DNA from: Qipengyuania mesophila
GTDB lineage: Bacteria; Pseudomonadota; Alphaproteobacteria; Sphingomonadales; Sphingomonadaceae
Reading direction: 5' to 3'
DNA length: 64,000 nucleotides
Assembly: GCF_019711655.1 (NCBI RefSeq)
Contig: NZ_JAIGNU010000001.1
Coordinates: 1,087,501 to 1,151,500, forward strand
Below the pieces are notes generated by a model. It was not told the origin of the DNA. It did no database searches and saw nothing but the letters and a program-made list of their open reading frames with translations. The position numbers were made by a program, and so were the translations under genes. Positions 33,913 to 41,331 of this stretch are shown here, one piece after another. Each line of letters opens with the position of its first letter. Positions within the stretch are counted from its first letter, which is position 1.

Positions 33913-35550
33913 TCAATGCACCCGCCGGAAGCCACGGAGCCGGATCCTTCCGGCAGGTAACTGAGGGTCCGGATAAATGATCGGGCTCACGACGGGAGCT
34001 TTGCTGATGGATCTTTTCGAGCGCCTGTCGGTCGGATAGCCGCTCAGCACTGCCCAGATCGTTGGTGCTGCTTTGCCGATGTCGCGCACCGTCAGTCGCC
34101 ATTTCCAGGCAAGATTCTCCGAGAATTCTCCGTAGTTGTCCCGGGCACTTTCGTAGCTGGCCCGGGCTTCGTCCCAGTATTCCAGCCAGAGGTCATCCAG
34201 CCATACAGGCAGCTTGCTGAAATCGTGACCGATCAGCACTCCATTCAGAAAACTCAGAAACACCGTTTCTTCGCGTTTGACCGTGGGCAGATGGGTATCG
34301 AGGGCGTCGGCGACAGCCTGCAGTGTCATCTGGCTCCCAAGAGTGCGGCTCGTCCTGAGACGGTAAATTTCGGACGCCCGCTTCGTAACGCGGCACACAG
34401 ATAGCAAGTCACAGACGGTGTCACGAAGTGTGGCGACGAACTCAGCGGCATTGACCGTTGGCGAGGCTGGCAGACAGCTCAGTGCGTTGGCTGTCCGGTA
34501 TGACCGCCAATCGATCAGACCATCATCACGGAGGCAGGAGGCCAGCTGATTTGCATGCATCGCAGCCACCTCGGCCGCCTTTCCTCCCCTTGCCCCTAGG
34601 CTGCCGGCGCGCAACCTCGCGACGATATCCCCTACAGTTTCCGATCCGGCTTCAGCCAGACGCTCAACGTATCTGCCCAGTCTGAGTCGGTTCAGTGGGA
34701 GTCCGAGCACTTCCCGCCTCAGATCGCCGAAGAGCCGGGGATCGACGCGGCTTGCTGCCCGGAATTCCCCGGACATCTGCGGTTCGCCGGTGACTATCGC
34801 AAGGATGATGGGGAGCTGTGCTATGACCGCGTGATTGGGAACCTCCCATTCAGCGGAGAGGGCTTCTACGAAATCTGTGAACTCGATTTCCTCAAGGTGG
34901 GAAAGACGGTCAGCAGCCCGTTTCCACCAGACCGAAAACTCCGGACGGAAATGTATTCCCAGCGTTCCATATGTCTCGTTGAGTAGCCCGCCTGTCAGCT
35001 GCCCCAGCAGCTTCTTCTCCTTCTGCCGGATCCTTTCGCGGGTGACCGGAGGGCTGGTTGTCGCAGCTATTTCATCGAGCGTCTTCTGCCGTTCCGGCGG
35101 CTGACAGATGCGTTCGCGAAGAATTGCTGAAAAGGTTTCGTCTGCGAGATTGTCGGCGACCTCTGCGAGAAAGTCCGGAAGCGAAGCCAGAAAGTCTTTG
35201 CCCGAACGCGGCCGGCCCTCATGCGGCAGGAGAGGGATACGCGTCGTTTCGCAATACCTGTCCCAATCAGTGCCCGTCTCAGCATCCGAAGCATCAATCA
35301 GCGCTTGCCGGTTTTCACTGAGCAGATCGGCGGTGCGCCAGCCAACTGTGGGAATCCGGATGATCTGCTCCCGGCTTACGCTGGCGAGATCACCGACGGT
35401 GCGAAAACCAGCCCTCTCCAGCGTTGCAGTCTTCACACCAAGGTGAAGCACGCCGATAGGGAGATCATCCACCAGTTCAGGTTGCCGGATGCTACCCCGG
35501 TGACGCGCGCCCGGCGGATCTATCGGCTCTCCGGTTTCTCTAATGTACAC
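33913..35550 (-). CDS. Protein with duplicated RNAP-alpha-CTD-like and sigma-4-like modules
   Basis: A 545-residue protein with an internal tandem duplication. Repeat 1 (about 30-185): helix-hairpin-helix/alpha-CTD-like (A-G-F-R-T-V-G-D-L), a D-W-D-R-Y region, then sigma-region-4-like T-L-D-E-I-A ... V-T-R-E-R-I-R-Q-K-E-K-K-L-L. Repeat 2 (about 283-435): L-G-R-Y-V-E-R-L-A-E-A-G-S-E-T-V-G-D-I, I-D-W-R-S-Y, then M-T-L-Q-A-V-A-D-A-L ... V-K-R-E-E-T. It ends R-I-R-L-R-G-F-R-R-V-H, nearly the tail of its upstream neighbour. GTG start overlaps that gene. Last of a five-gene defence-like operon; no enzymatic motif seen. Likely a DNA-binding or transcription-linked factor. Confidence 0.75.
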   Translation of the reverse strand: MYIRETGEPIDPPGARHRGSIRQPELVDDLPIGVLHLGVKTATLERAGFRTVGDLASVSREQIIRIPTVGWRTADLLSENRQALIDASDAETGTDWDRYCETTRIPLLPHEGRPRSGKDFLASLPDFLAEVADNLADETFSAILRERICQPPERQKTLDEIAATTSPPVTRERIRQKEKKLLGQLTGGLLNETYGTLGIHFRPEFSVWWKRAADRLSHLEEIEFTDFVEALSAEWEVPNHAVIAQLPIILAIVTGEPQMSGEFRAASRVDPRLFGDLRREVLGLPLNRLRLGRYVERLAEAGSETVGDIVARLRAGSLGARGGKAAEVAAMHANQLASCLRDDGLIDWRSYRTANALSCLPASPTVNAAEFVATLRDTVCDLLSVCRVTKRASEIYRLRTSRTLGSQMTLQAVADALDTHLPTVKREETVFLSFLNGVLIGHDFSKLPVWLDDLWLEYWDEARASYESARDNYGEFSENLAWKWRLTVRDIGKAAPTIWAVLSGYPTDRRSKRSISKAPVVSPIIYPDPQLPAGRIRLRGFRRVH

Positions 35551-35977
35551 GGCGCCAGCCTTTCAGGCGGACCCTCACCGGTGCACCTGCCTCCTCGCCC
35601 TGAGGCGACTCATCCTTCCGGACCGACACAGAATAGGTTAGACTTCCCGGGGATCCGGTAAGCACGAGTACATCGCCTTCTGTCGCCCCGACAGCGCGGA
35701 AGAACTTGGTCATATGAGTGATGCGGTACTCGTCCCTTGTCCCGCCTTCATCATGAAGCCTGTTGTTGTAGTAAATATAGCGGAAGCGCCAAGTCACCCC
35801 CGTTTCGTCCGTCATCTCCAGCCACGCATCGGGGTTCTTCTGCGCTGGATCGAGAAACGGAAGCAGCGCAATCAGATCAGTCTGTGATTTCGGTATGTGT
35901 ATGCCGGCCTGATGACCTCCGGTTTCTCCGGTGTCGTTTGCCGTCAGCGGCTTCTCATAAGTCTGACTGCTCATCAA
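35540..35977 (-). CDS. EcoRII N-terminal-domain-like (B3-type) DNA-recognition protein
   Basis: A 145-residue protein. The pattern A-N-D-T-G-E-T-G-G-H-Q-A-G-I-H-I-P, then R-Y-I-Y-Y-N-N-R-L-H, G-T-R-D-E-Y-R-I-T and G-D-V-L-V-L-T, is what I recall of the EcoRII N-terminal effector/recognition domain (a plant-B3-like pseudobarrel that reads CCWGG). The EcoRII catalytic domain is absent. The C-terminus is V-R-V-R-L-K-G-W-R-R-V-H. Together with the Dcm-like methyltransferase it is the probable sequence-recognition subunit. It overlaps the SNF2 gene by four bases and the downstream gene by eleven. Confidence 0.75.
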   Translation of the reverse strand: MMSSQTYEKPLTANDTGETGGHQAGIHIPKSQTDLIALLPFLDPAQKNPDAWLEMTDETGVTWRFRYIYYNNRLHDEGGTRDEYRITHMTKFFRAVGATEGDVLVLTGSPGSLTYSVSVRKDESPQGEEAGAPVRVRLKGWRRVH

Positions 35978-37800
35978 TTTTCTCCGCCGGGCCGGATGGA
36001 AAGAGCCCGCCTCAGATCATCGGCATCACGTGTTGATACCGGGACTGCTTCGTTGCCAAGCTCGCGGCGCCACTGGGATCGGTCAATCATCACCCGTTCG
36101 ACAGTGTCCTCGTAAAACAGCCGGTAGATATAAACCGGCTCGGTCTGCCCGCGCCGGTGCGCGCGGGCACTTGCCTGGGATTCAAGTGCAGGGTTCCATG
36201 CTTGGGTGAAATGAATGACTATAGTTGCAGCGGTTATATTGAGTCCCGCTCCTGCCGCCTTTGGATTGAGTACAAGGCAGCCCGGCCCATCGTGGCCAGA
36301 GAATGCGTCAACGATTGCCTGCCGCTCTTCCTGCGGCGTGGACCCATTGATCGCCCCCCAGTATGCATCCGGCAGCCGACCCTGTGCTGCCTCACGGATA
36401 ATCTCGCCACAGCGATTAAAAATTGCGAAGAGCAGAACCTTTCGTCCGCTCCTGAACGCCTCTTCGAGAATGGCGATTGCGCGCTCCACCTTCGGTGTGA
36501 CGAGCGGCATTCCGGCTGACGGATCGATCCCCGCGTCCTGATCCCTGTCGGGATCGCCTGATCCCTGCAGCCAGGGATGGGCACAGAAGAGCTGCAACTG
36601 ACCTGTCGCGACCAGATTACCTGCCACAGGGTACTTCTCAAGCGTCTCGGCGAGCACTTCATCATAACACCGGGAAAGCTCGTCACCGAGTTCGAGTGGC
36701 AGATCGATATCGATGCGCTCCGGAAGATCGCCGGCGACGTCCCTCACTTTTCGGCAGAGAACGACAGGATCGGTCAGGCGAGCCAGATTCTTTGCCGATT
36801 CCTCGGAGTCAGGATGATCGGCTTCAAAGTCCTCCCGGCTTCCCAGCAATCCAGGTATCGCGAGATCAGCAAGCGACCAGAGATCCAGGAGCGACGTCTC
36901 GACCGGCGTCCCCGTCATCGGAATGGTACGCTGCCTGGGAATCCTCCCGACTGCCTGCCTGCGCCCGGAATCGGGGTTTTTCAAAGCCTGCGCTTCATCA
37001 CAAATCAGCCATGACCAGGGCATTCCTGCAAAAATGGATATGTCGTTGACCACAGTGTCGTAGGTTGAAAGCACGACCTGCGCCCGCTGCAGACCCGCGG
37101 TGATGCCGGTTCTGTTGTGTCCGCGGTGGATGAGAACAGAAAGCTCGGGCGCAAACTTCATTATCTCTTTCCGCCAGTTGGCGATCAGGCTCGTCGGGCA
37201 GATAATGAGGGCTGGTCGTGAGGTTTCCGGTTTTTCGCAGAGCAGCAGGGCAATGATCTGGATGGTCTTTCCGAGCCCCATCTCGTCAGCGAGAATGAGG
37301 CCGCCGGTATGCCGTATGGTCTGGTCCATCCATGCTACGCCCTGAGCCTGATACGGGAACAGAGTCGCATGCAGACCCGGAATGTCCTGATCCGGGCGCA
37401 GGTCGGCAGCAGCCGATTGCGCTGAGTGGAAGACGCTCTCTTCAGCTATGACAGGTATGTCGGGATTACCCAGCCGGACAAGACGCACCACATCGGGAAA
37501 GCTGAGCGTTTTCGGCAGCTGCCCGCCCAGCATCTGCCGGACTATGGCCGGCGTATCGTGAGGAAGTGGGCGGATCACATTTCCGTCGGCGACCCAGTTG
37601 TAGTCCGGGCCGGGCGCGTCCCAGACTTTCTTTTCCCCCCGCACAGTTTTGGTGCCAGCAACGTGGAGCGCAAAACCAGCACCCTCTTTCCGGATCCGGA
37701 TTTCCGGCTGCACAACTCTTGACGACAACTCCCAGCCCTGGGGAGGTGCCGCTGTAATCTGCCTGAAATCGGCAGGAAGTGATGCTGATCCGTCAGTCAT
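35974..37800 (-). CDS. SNF2-family DNA helicase/translocase
   Basis: A 608-residue SWI2/SNF2 ATPase. Motif I D-E-M-G-L-G-K-T at residues 172-179 (Lys178), motif II D-E-A-Q at 268-271, motif III T-G-T-P-V-E, motif V A-A-G-A-G-L-N-I and motif VI Q-A-S-A-R-A-H-R-R-G-Q. Residues 1-140 are a family-specific N-terminal region. Such enzymes translocate on double-stranded DNA without strand separation. In the operon it overlaps the HNH gene by eight bases and is probably the motor of a DNA-restriction complex. Confidence 0.93.
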   Translation of the reverse strand: MTDGSASLPADFRQITAAPPQGWELSSRVVQPEIRIRKEGAGFALHVAGTKTVRGEKKVWDAPGPDYNWVADGNVIRPLPHDTPAIVRQMLGGQLPKTLSFPDVVRLVRLGNPDIPVIAEESVFHSAQSAAADLRPDQDIPGLHATLFPYQAQGVAWMDQTIRHTGGLILADEMGLGKTIQIIALLLCEKPETSRPALIICPTSLIANWRKEIMKFAPELSVLIHRGHNRTGITAGLQRAQVVLSTYDTVVNDISIFAGMPWSWLICDEAQALKNPDSGRRQAVGRIPRQRTIPMTGTPVETSLLDLWSLADLAIPGLLGSREDFEADHPDSEESAKNLARLTDPVVLCRKVRDVAGDLPERIDIDLPLELGDELSRCYDEVLAETLEKYPVAGNLVATGQLQLFCAHPWLQGSGDPDRDQDAGIDPSAGMPLVTPKVERAIAILEEAFRSGRKVLLFAIFNRCGEIIREAAQGRLPDAYWGAINGSTPQEERQAIVDAFSGHDGPGCLVLNPKAAGAGLNITAATIVIHFTQAWNPALESQASARAHRRGQTEPVYIYRLFYEDTVERVMIDRSQWRRELGNEAVPVSTRDADDLRRALSIRPGGEN

Positions 37801-38617
37801 TGCCCAGCTTGGCCCTGAGTTCTGCGGGCGTCCAAGGGACCGGGCGTCTTGTATGTACCGCGCGATGGCAGTTCGGGCAAAGTGGTATCAGGTCAGTTGC
37901 CGGATCGTATGGTCTGGGCTCGCCGGCAAGCGAAAGCGGCTGCAGGTGATGAACTTCAATAATACCGCCAGCATCGCCATAAAGATCGCCAGGAATAAGA
38001 CTGCATACCATGCAGGCTGCCCCGTGGATACGCAGGCAGAGCAGACGATTGCGTGGATTTCGTTCGCGTCGGCGTACGACGGTCAGTTTGACAGCGCCTT
38101 CAGTCAGCGCTTCCTGCTCGGTCGGTGTACTTTCCTCGATCGGATCGTATCCATAAAGCTCTGCCATTGCGGCAAGAACCGGAATGACGAGCTCCCGGCA
38201 GGTCGCTGCAACGGAGTCATCGTCAAACCGGCTCTCGATACCGCGCTTCTCTGCGATGATCGTGAAACTGCCATTGTCGATCATCCAGTCATCGGTAGTC
38301 TGATTGTTACCGATTTTTAGATCCGCGCTCGACGCTACTGAAGCGACGAGTGCCCTTGCAAGCTGGACTTCTTCTGCGCTTGCCTGCCGCATCTGCCGGA
38401 TCGTATCGGCTGCGAAATTGCCGAATGCCAACTTCGCTTCGAAGCGGCGCAGACCGGTCGGCCGAAGAGTGACCATCGGGCTGTGAGAGCGCTCAAGGTC
38501 TGCAAACCAGAGCCTGATTGCTGTCTGCACTCCGGACCTGTCTTCCTCCAGACAGATTGCAGCGCCGGTTCCCTCCTCAACTTCCCGGCGGATCAGGGCC
38601 TGCTTCTCGGCAAGCAT
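37793..38617 (-). CDS. HNH endonuclease of the defence operon
   Basis: A 274-residue protein. The C-terminal domain is an HNH nuclease: C-M-V-C zinc-type pair, V-H-H-L-Q-P-L (His223-His224), D-L-I-P-L-C-P-N-C-H (Cys247, Cys250, His251) and A-V-H (His255), the McrA/HNH pattern with one structural zinc. The N-terminal 190 residues are not recognised and may contact partners or DNA. It is separated from the GHKL ATPase stop by one base. Likely the DNA-cleaving subunit. Confidence 0.87.
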   Translation of the reverse strand: MLAEKQALIRREVEEGTGAAICLEEDRSGVQTAIRLWFADLERSHSPMVTLRPTGLRRFEAKLAFGNFAADTIRQMRQASAEEVQLARALVASVASSADLKIGNNQTTDDWMIDNGSFTIIAEKRGIESRFDDDSVAATCRELVIPVLAAMAELYGYDPIEESTPTEQEALTEGAVKLTVVRRRERNPRNRLLCLRIHGAACMVCSLIPGDLYGDAGGIIEVHHLQPLSLAGEPRPYDPATDLIPLCPNCHRAVHTRRPVPWTPAELRAKLGND

Positions 38618-38618
38618 T

Positions 38619-40256
38619 TCAGTCCCCTTCTTCGTCCCCGGTCTCTGTCAGCTCTTCGTCGTCGGGCAGAGGCACTTCACGCAGCAGCTTCTTGAGATTG
38701 GTCGAAATCTCGTTGCGAATGTCCTCAAATATCGGCTCAAGGTCATCGTTGGTGTTGTTCTGCTCAGCCACAGCAAAAGCCCACAGCAGCAGATCCATAC
38801 CCTCGACTGCATAGCCACTGGCGGCAGCTCTCTGATAGATTTTCAGATAGAAGTCGTGATGCTTGTTAATGCGGACGCCTGCTACGAAGCCTGACTCGGC
38901 ATCGCTGCGCATAGCCGGCTCCCAGAGATCGCCGGACGTAATGGTTTCGACAGCTTCAACGTGAATACGATCCGGGTTTACGTGCGTATCCACGGGTACC
39001 CGAAGCTTGATGCCTGAACCGCGATTGTTGTTGAGTGTAGCGGTTTTCTGACCCGCGTCGGCAGACTGGACGTCCGGCTTTTTGGTCGAAGGCGTATTGC
39101 CGATGACTTTATTCGCGCTGCCGTGATCGACGCCGCGCTCCACCGCCGCTGCTTTCTCCTTGCGCCGGTAGCGGTTTCCTGCCTCGCGATAAGTCGGCTG
39201 AAGTAGGGTCTTGAGGGCTTCCTCAAGAGCCGGGTCGAAGAGAATTTTCGATTTCTTGACGTCGACCTTGAAGGCCTCGTCAAGCTTATGTGTGAAATCG
39301 AATTCGACGCGCAGCAACGACGTGTGCGGCTCAACAGAACCAAATACGCCAAGCCAGCCGCCCTGCTGGATCACTCGTCCTTCGCGATGAATGTAGAAGC
39401 CCTGGCCGCGGTTGGTGATATTCGCGATTTTTTGTTCGTCTCTGGTCAGATCCCGTCGGTTCGGGAGAATCCACGCCCTGATGTGCGCTGTTTCAACCGA
39501 CCCGTCCTCCAGTTCGATCTCGAGTTTCTGCTGTTCAGGTGAAAGCACCTGATCGGCCTTCTCAGGATAGAACGGGTTCCACGGTCTGACCTGTTCCCCA
39601 TTAACAGATATTGAGACATGCCTCTCACGATCGTCCCCTTTGTCGAGGAAGCGATAATAGATGAGAGCGACATGGTCGATCAGCCGCTCACCCAGCCGTC
39701 TGATTGCAGCCTGTTCCCTCGCGCCACCCGGATCGTCGTATTCTTTCGATAGCAGACGGTCGCATTTGGACCAGACCACAAGCGTGCCCTTGTCGCCGCA
39801 AAGCTCTTCGAAGAGCTCGTAGTCATCTGCTGTCATCTCTTCGCGGAGCATTTCCCACTGGTTCTGCTCTTCGACATGCTCGAGGTCCCATGCGAGCTTG
39901 GCGAAGTCAGCCTTATCAGACTGACGGGAAATGACCGTAAACCTAAGGCAGACCGAACTGGATGCCGTCTTGAGACCAAGGCCAAACTTGCCGAGACTGG
40001 CAAGATTAGCTCTGGCAGGTGCCCCGTAACGCATAGCGTCGAACAGCATCTCGCTGTCCATGCCATCACCATTATCACCGAAGCACACGAATTTTCGACC
40101 GTCTTCGGCCAACTCTATTCGTACATTGACCTCGGTCGCATTGGCCGCGATTGAATTGTCGATGATATCAGCGGCGGCGGTATTGAAACTGTAGCCTGTG
40201 TCCCGAAGCCCGTAAATGAGCCGTGGCGCATCGGGTTGATTAATCAGATCATTCAC
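38619..40256 (-). CDS. GHKL ATPase of the MORC/MutL/Hsp90 type
   Basis: A 545-residue GHKL ATPase. The N-box D-I-I-D-N-S (Asp30-Asn34), G1 box G-D-N-G-D-G-M-D (Asp61-Gly65) and G2 box G-K-F-G-L-G-L-K (89-96) form the ATP site. A following S5-like domain has F-K-V-D-V-K-K-S-K-I with the conserved lysine. There is no histidine-kinase phosphotransfer domain, so this is a MORC/MutL-like clamp ATPase. First gene of the minus-strand operon; Shine-Dalgarno AAGGGGGCGG upstream of ATG 40256. Just upstream is an imperfect hairpin (40261-40278). Confidence 0.9.
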   Translation of the reverse strand: MNDLINQPDAPRLIYGLRDTGYSFNTAAADIIDNSIAANATEVNVRIELAEDGRKFVCFGDNGDGMDSEMLFDAMRYGAPARANLASLGKFGLGLKTASSSVCLRFTVISRQSDKADFAKLAWDLEHVEEQNQWEMLREEMTADDYELFEELCGDKGTLVVWSKCDRLLSKEYDDPGGAREQAAIRRLGERLIDHVALIYYRFLDKGDDRERHVSISVNGEQVRPWNPFYPEKADQVLSPEQQKLEIELEDGSVETAHIRAWILPNRRDLTRDEQKIANITNRGQGFYIHREGRVIQQGGWLGVFGSVEPHTSLLRVEFDFTHKLDEAFKVDVKKSKILFDPALEEALKTLLQPTYREAGNRYRRKEKAAAVERGVDHGSANKVIGNTPSTKKPDVQSADAGQKTATLNNNRGSGIKLRVPVDTHVNPDRIHVEAVETITSGDLWEPAMRSDAESGFVAGVRINKHHDFYLKIYQRAAASGYAVEGMDLLLWAFAVAEQNNTNDDLEPIFEDIRNEISTNLKKLLREVPLPDDEELTETGDEEGD

Positions 40257-40374
40257 TTAGCCGCCCCCTTAAAAGAGGGCACCTTTGCTGAAATCCAGCC
40301 CGCTACCCCCCGCGTCGAACGGTATCGAACTTAGCGGGATGATCGTTAAATGAAAGCTGACAAACGACTTGCGT

Positions 40375-40569
40375 TCAAAGACCGTCTCCGTTTCGCACCT
40401 CTGCATGCCTGAGATAGACCTCAACTTTTTCCAAGGTCCGTCGCCGCGGCCGCCTTCCCTGTCTTAAGTCCAAGACAAAGCGTGGATCGCCAACCGCGCG
40501 ACGACCAAACCGTGTCGCCGACATGTGCGATTCCTTCAGGTGTCGCTCAATGCGATCCAGCAATTTCAT
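40375..40569 (-). CDS. Small putative DNA-binding protein next to the S24 repressor
   Basis: A 64-residue basic protein from ATG 40569 (or 72 residues from GTG 40593). L-L-D-R-I-E-R-H-L-K-E-S-H-M-S-A-T-R-F-G then V-L-D-L-R-Q-G-R-R-P-R-R-R-T-L looks like a degenerate XRE-type fold. It is divergent from the LexA-like gene and its leader carries the SOS-type box at 40598-40612. No specific function can be assigned. Confidence 0.6.
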   Translation of the reverse strand: MKLLDRIERHLKESHMSATRFGRRAVGDPRFVLDLRQGRRPRRRTLEKVEVYLRHAEVRNGDGL

Positions 40570-40597
40570 GGCCTTCCTCGACTCACTCAGCACTTGT

Positions 40598-40612
40598 GTT
40601 CCTGTTTTGTTC
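40598..40612. promoter_or_regulatory. LexA/SOS-type box (GTTC-N7-GTTC)
   Basis: GTTCCTGTTTTGTTC has the exact spacing of the alphaproteobacterial LexA box. It lies between the divergent small gene (40569) and the S24 repressor gene (40682), close enough to the former to cover its ribosome-binding region. Confidence 0.62.
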
Positions 40613-40681
40613 TTAGTAGGAAGGTTCCATCGAGTCTAGGAGATTTCCTTCTCTCCTCAGACCGTCAGAAGGAACGACACG

Positions 40682-41317
40682 ATGGAACATGTCAGAGAGG
40701 AGCTCGATCGCCTGATCCAGCAGCGACGGCTCGGATATTCCTCGATCTCGCGGATGATCGGACGAAACTCGTCCTACATTCAGCAGTTCATCAAGCGCGG
40801 CTCGCCGCGCAAGTTGGACGATGATGACCGGCGCACGCTTGCCAGCTTCTTCGGGGTCGACGAGCAAGTTTTGGGCGGCCCGGCCGCGCCAATGCGTGAC
40901 GGACTGATCGAAATACCCGTACTCAATGTCGATGCATCAGCGGGCTTTGGAGCGATTGCCGAAAGCGAGACCGCCCATACACGCTTCGGCTTCGACGAAC
41001 GCTGGCTTGCCCGGCTGACCCGGGCAAAGAGCGCCAGTCTCTCGATCATCCATGTCCTAGGCGACTCCATGGAGCCGACACTCAGCGATGGCGACGAAGT
41101 ACTGGTCGATGCGTCGGACCAAGGTTCGCGGCTACGTGACGGCATCTATGTCCTGCGCGCCGATGATGCGCTGGTGGTCAAGCGCGTGACGCTCAAGCCA
41201 GGTGGCCGCAAGATCACCATCAGCAGCGATAATTCGGCCTATCCCAGCTGGGATGATGTCGATCGGTCCGAAATCCAGGTGGTCGGGCGTGTCATCTGGT
41301 TCGGACGCGCGGTTTAG
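40682..41317 (+). CDS. LexA/CI-like S24 self-cleaving repressor
   Basis: A 211-residue protein. The N-terminal HTH (about residues 17-40: G-Y-S-S-I-S-R-M-I-G-R-N-S-S-Y-I) is followed by an S24 peptidase domain: cleavage site A-S-A-G-F-G (Ala87-Gly88), catalytic Ser129 in G-D-S-M-E-P-T and Lys167 in L-V-V-K-R-V. Such repressors auto-cleave when RecA is activated. An SOS-type box sits 70 bases upstream, and a matching box controls the tra regulatory region, so it may coordinate transfer with DNA damage. Confidence 0.88.
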   Translation: MEHVREELDRLIQQRRLGYSSISRMIGRNSSYIQQFIKRGSPRKLDDDDRRTLASFFGVDEQVLGGPAAPMRDGLIEIPVLNVDASAGFGAIAESETAHTRFGFDERWLARLTRAKSASLSIIHVLGDSMEPTLSDGDEVLVDASDQGSRLRDGIYVLRADDALVVKRVTLKPGGRKITISSDNSAYPSWDDVDRSEIQVVGRVIWFGRAV

Positions 41318-41331
41318 GAGCTCCCGTTGGC

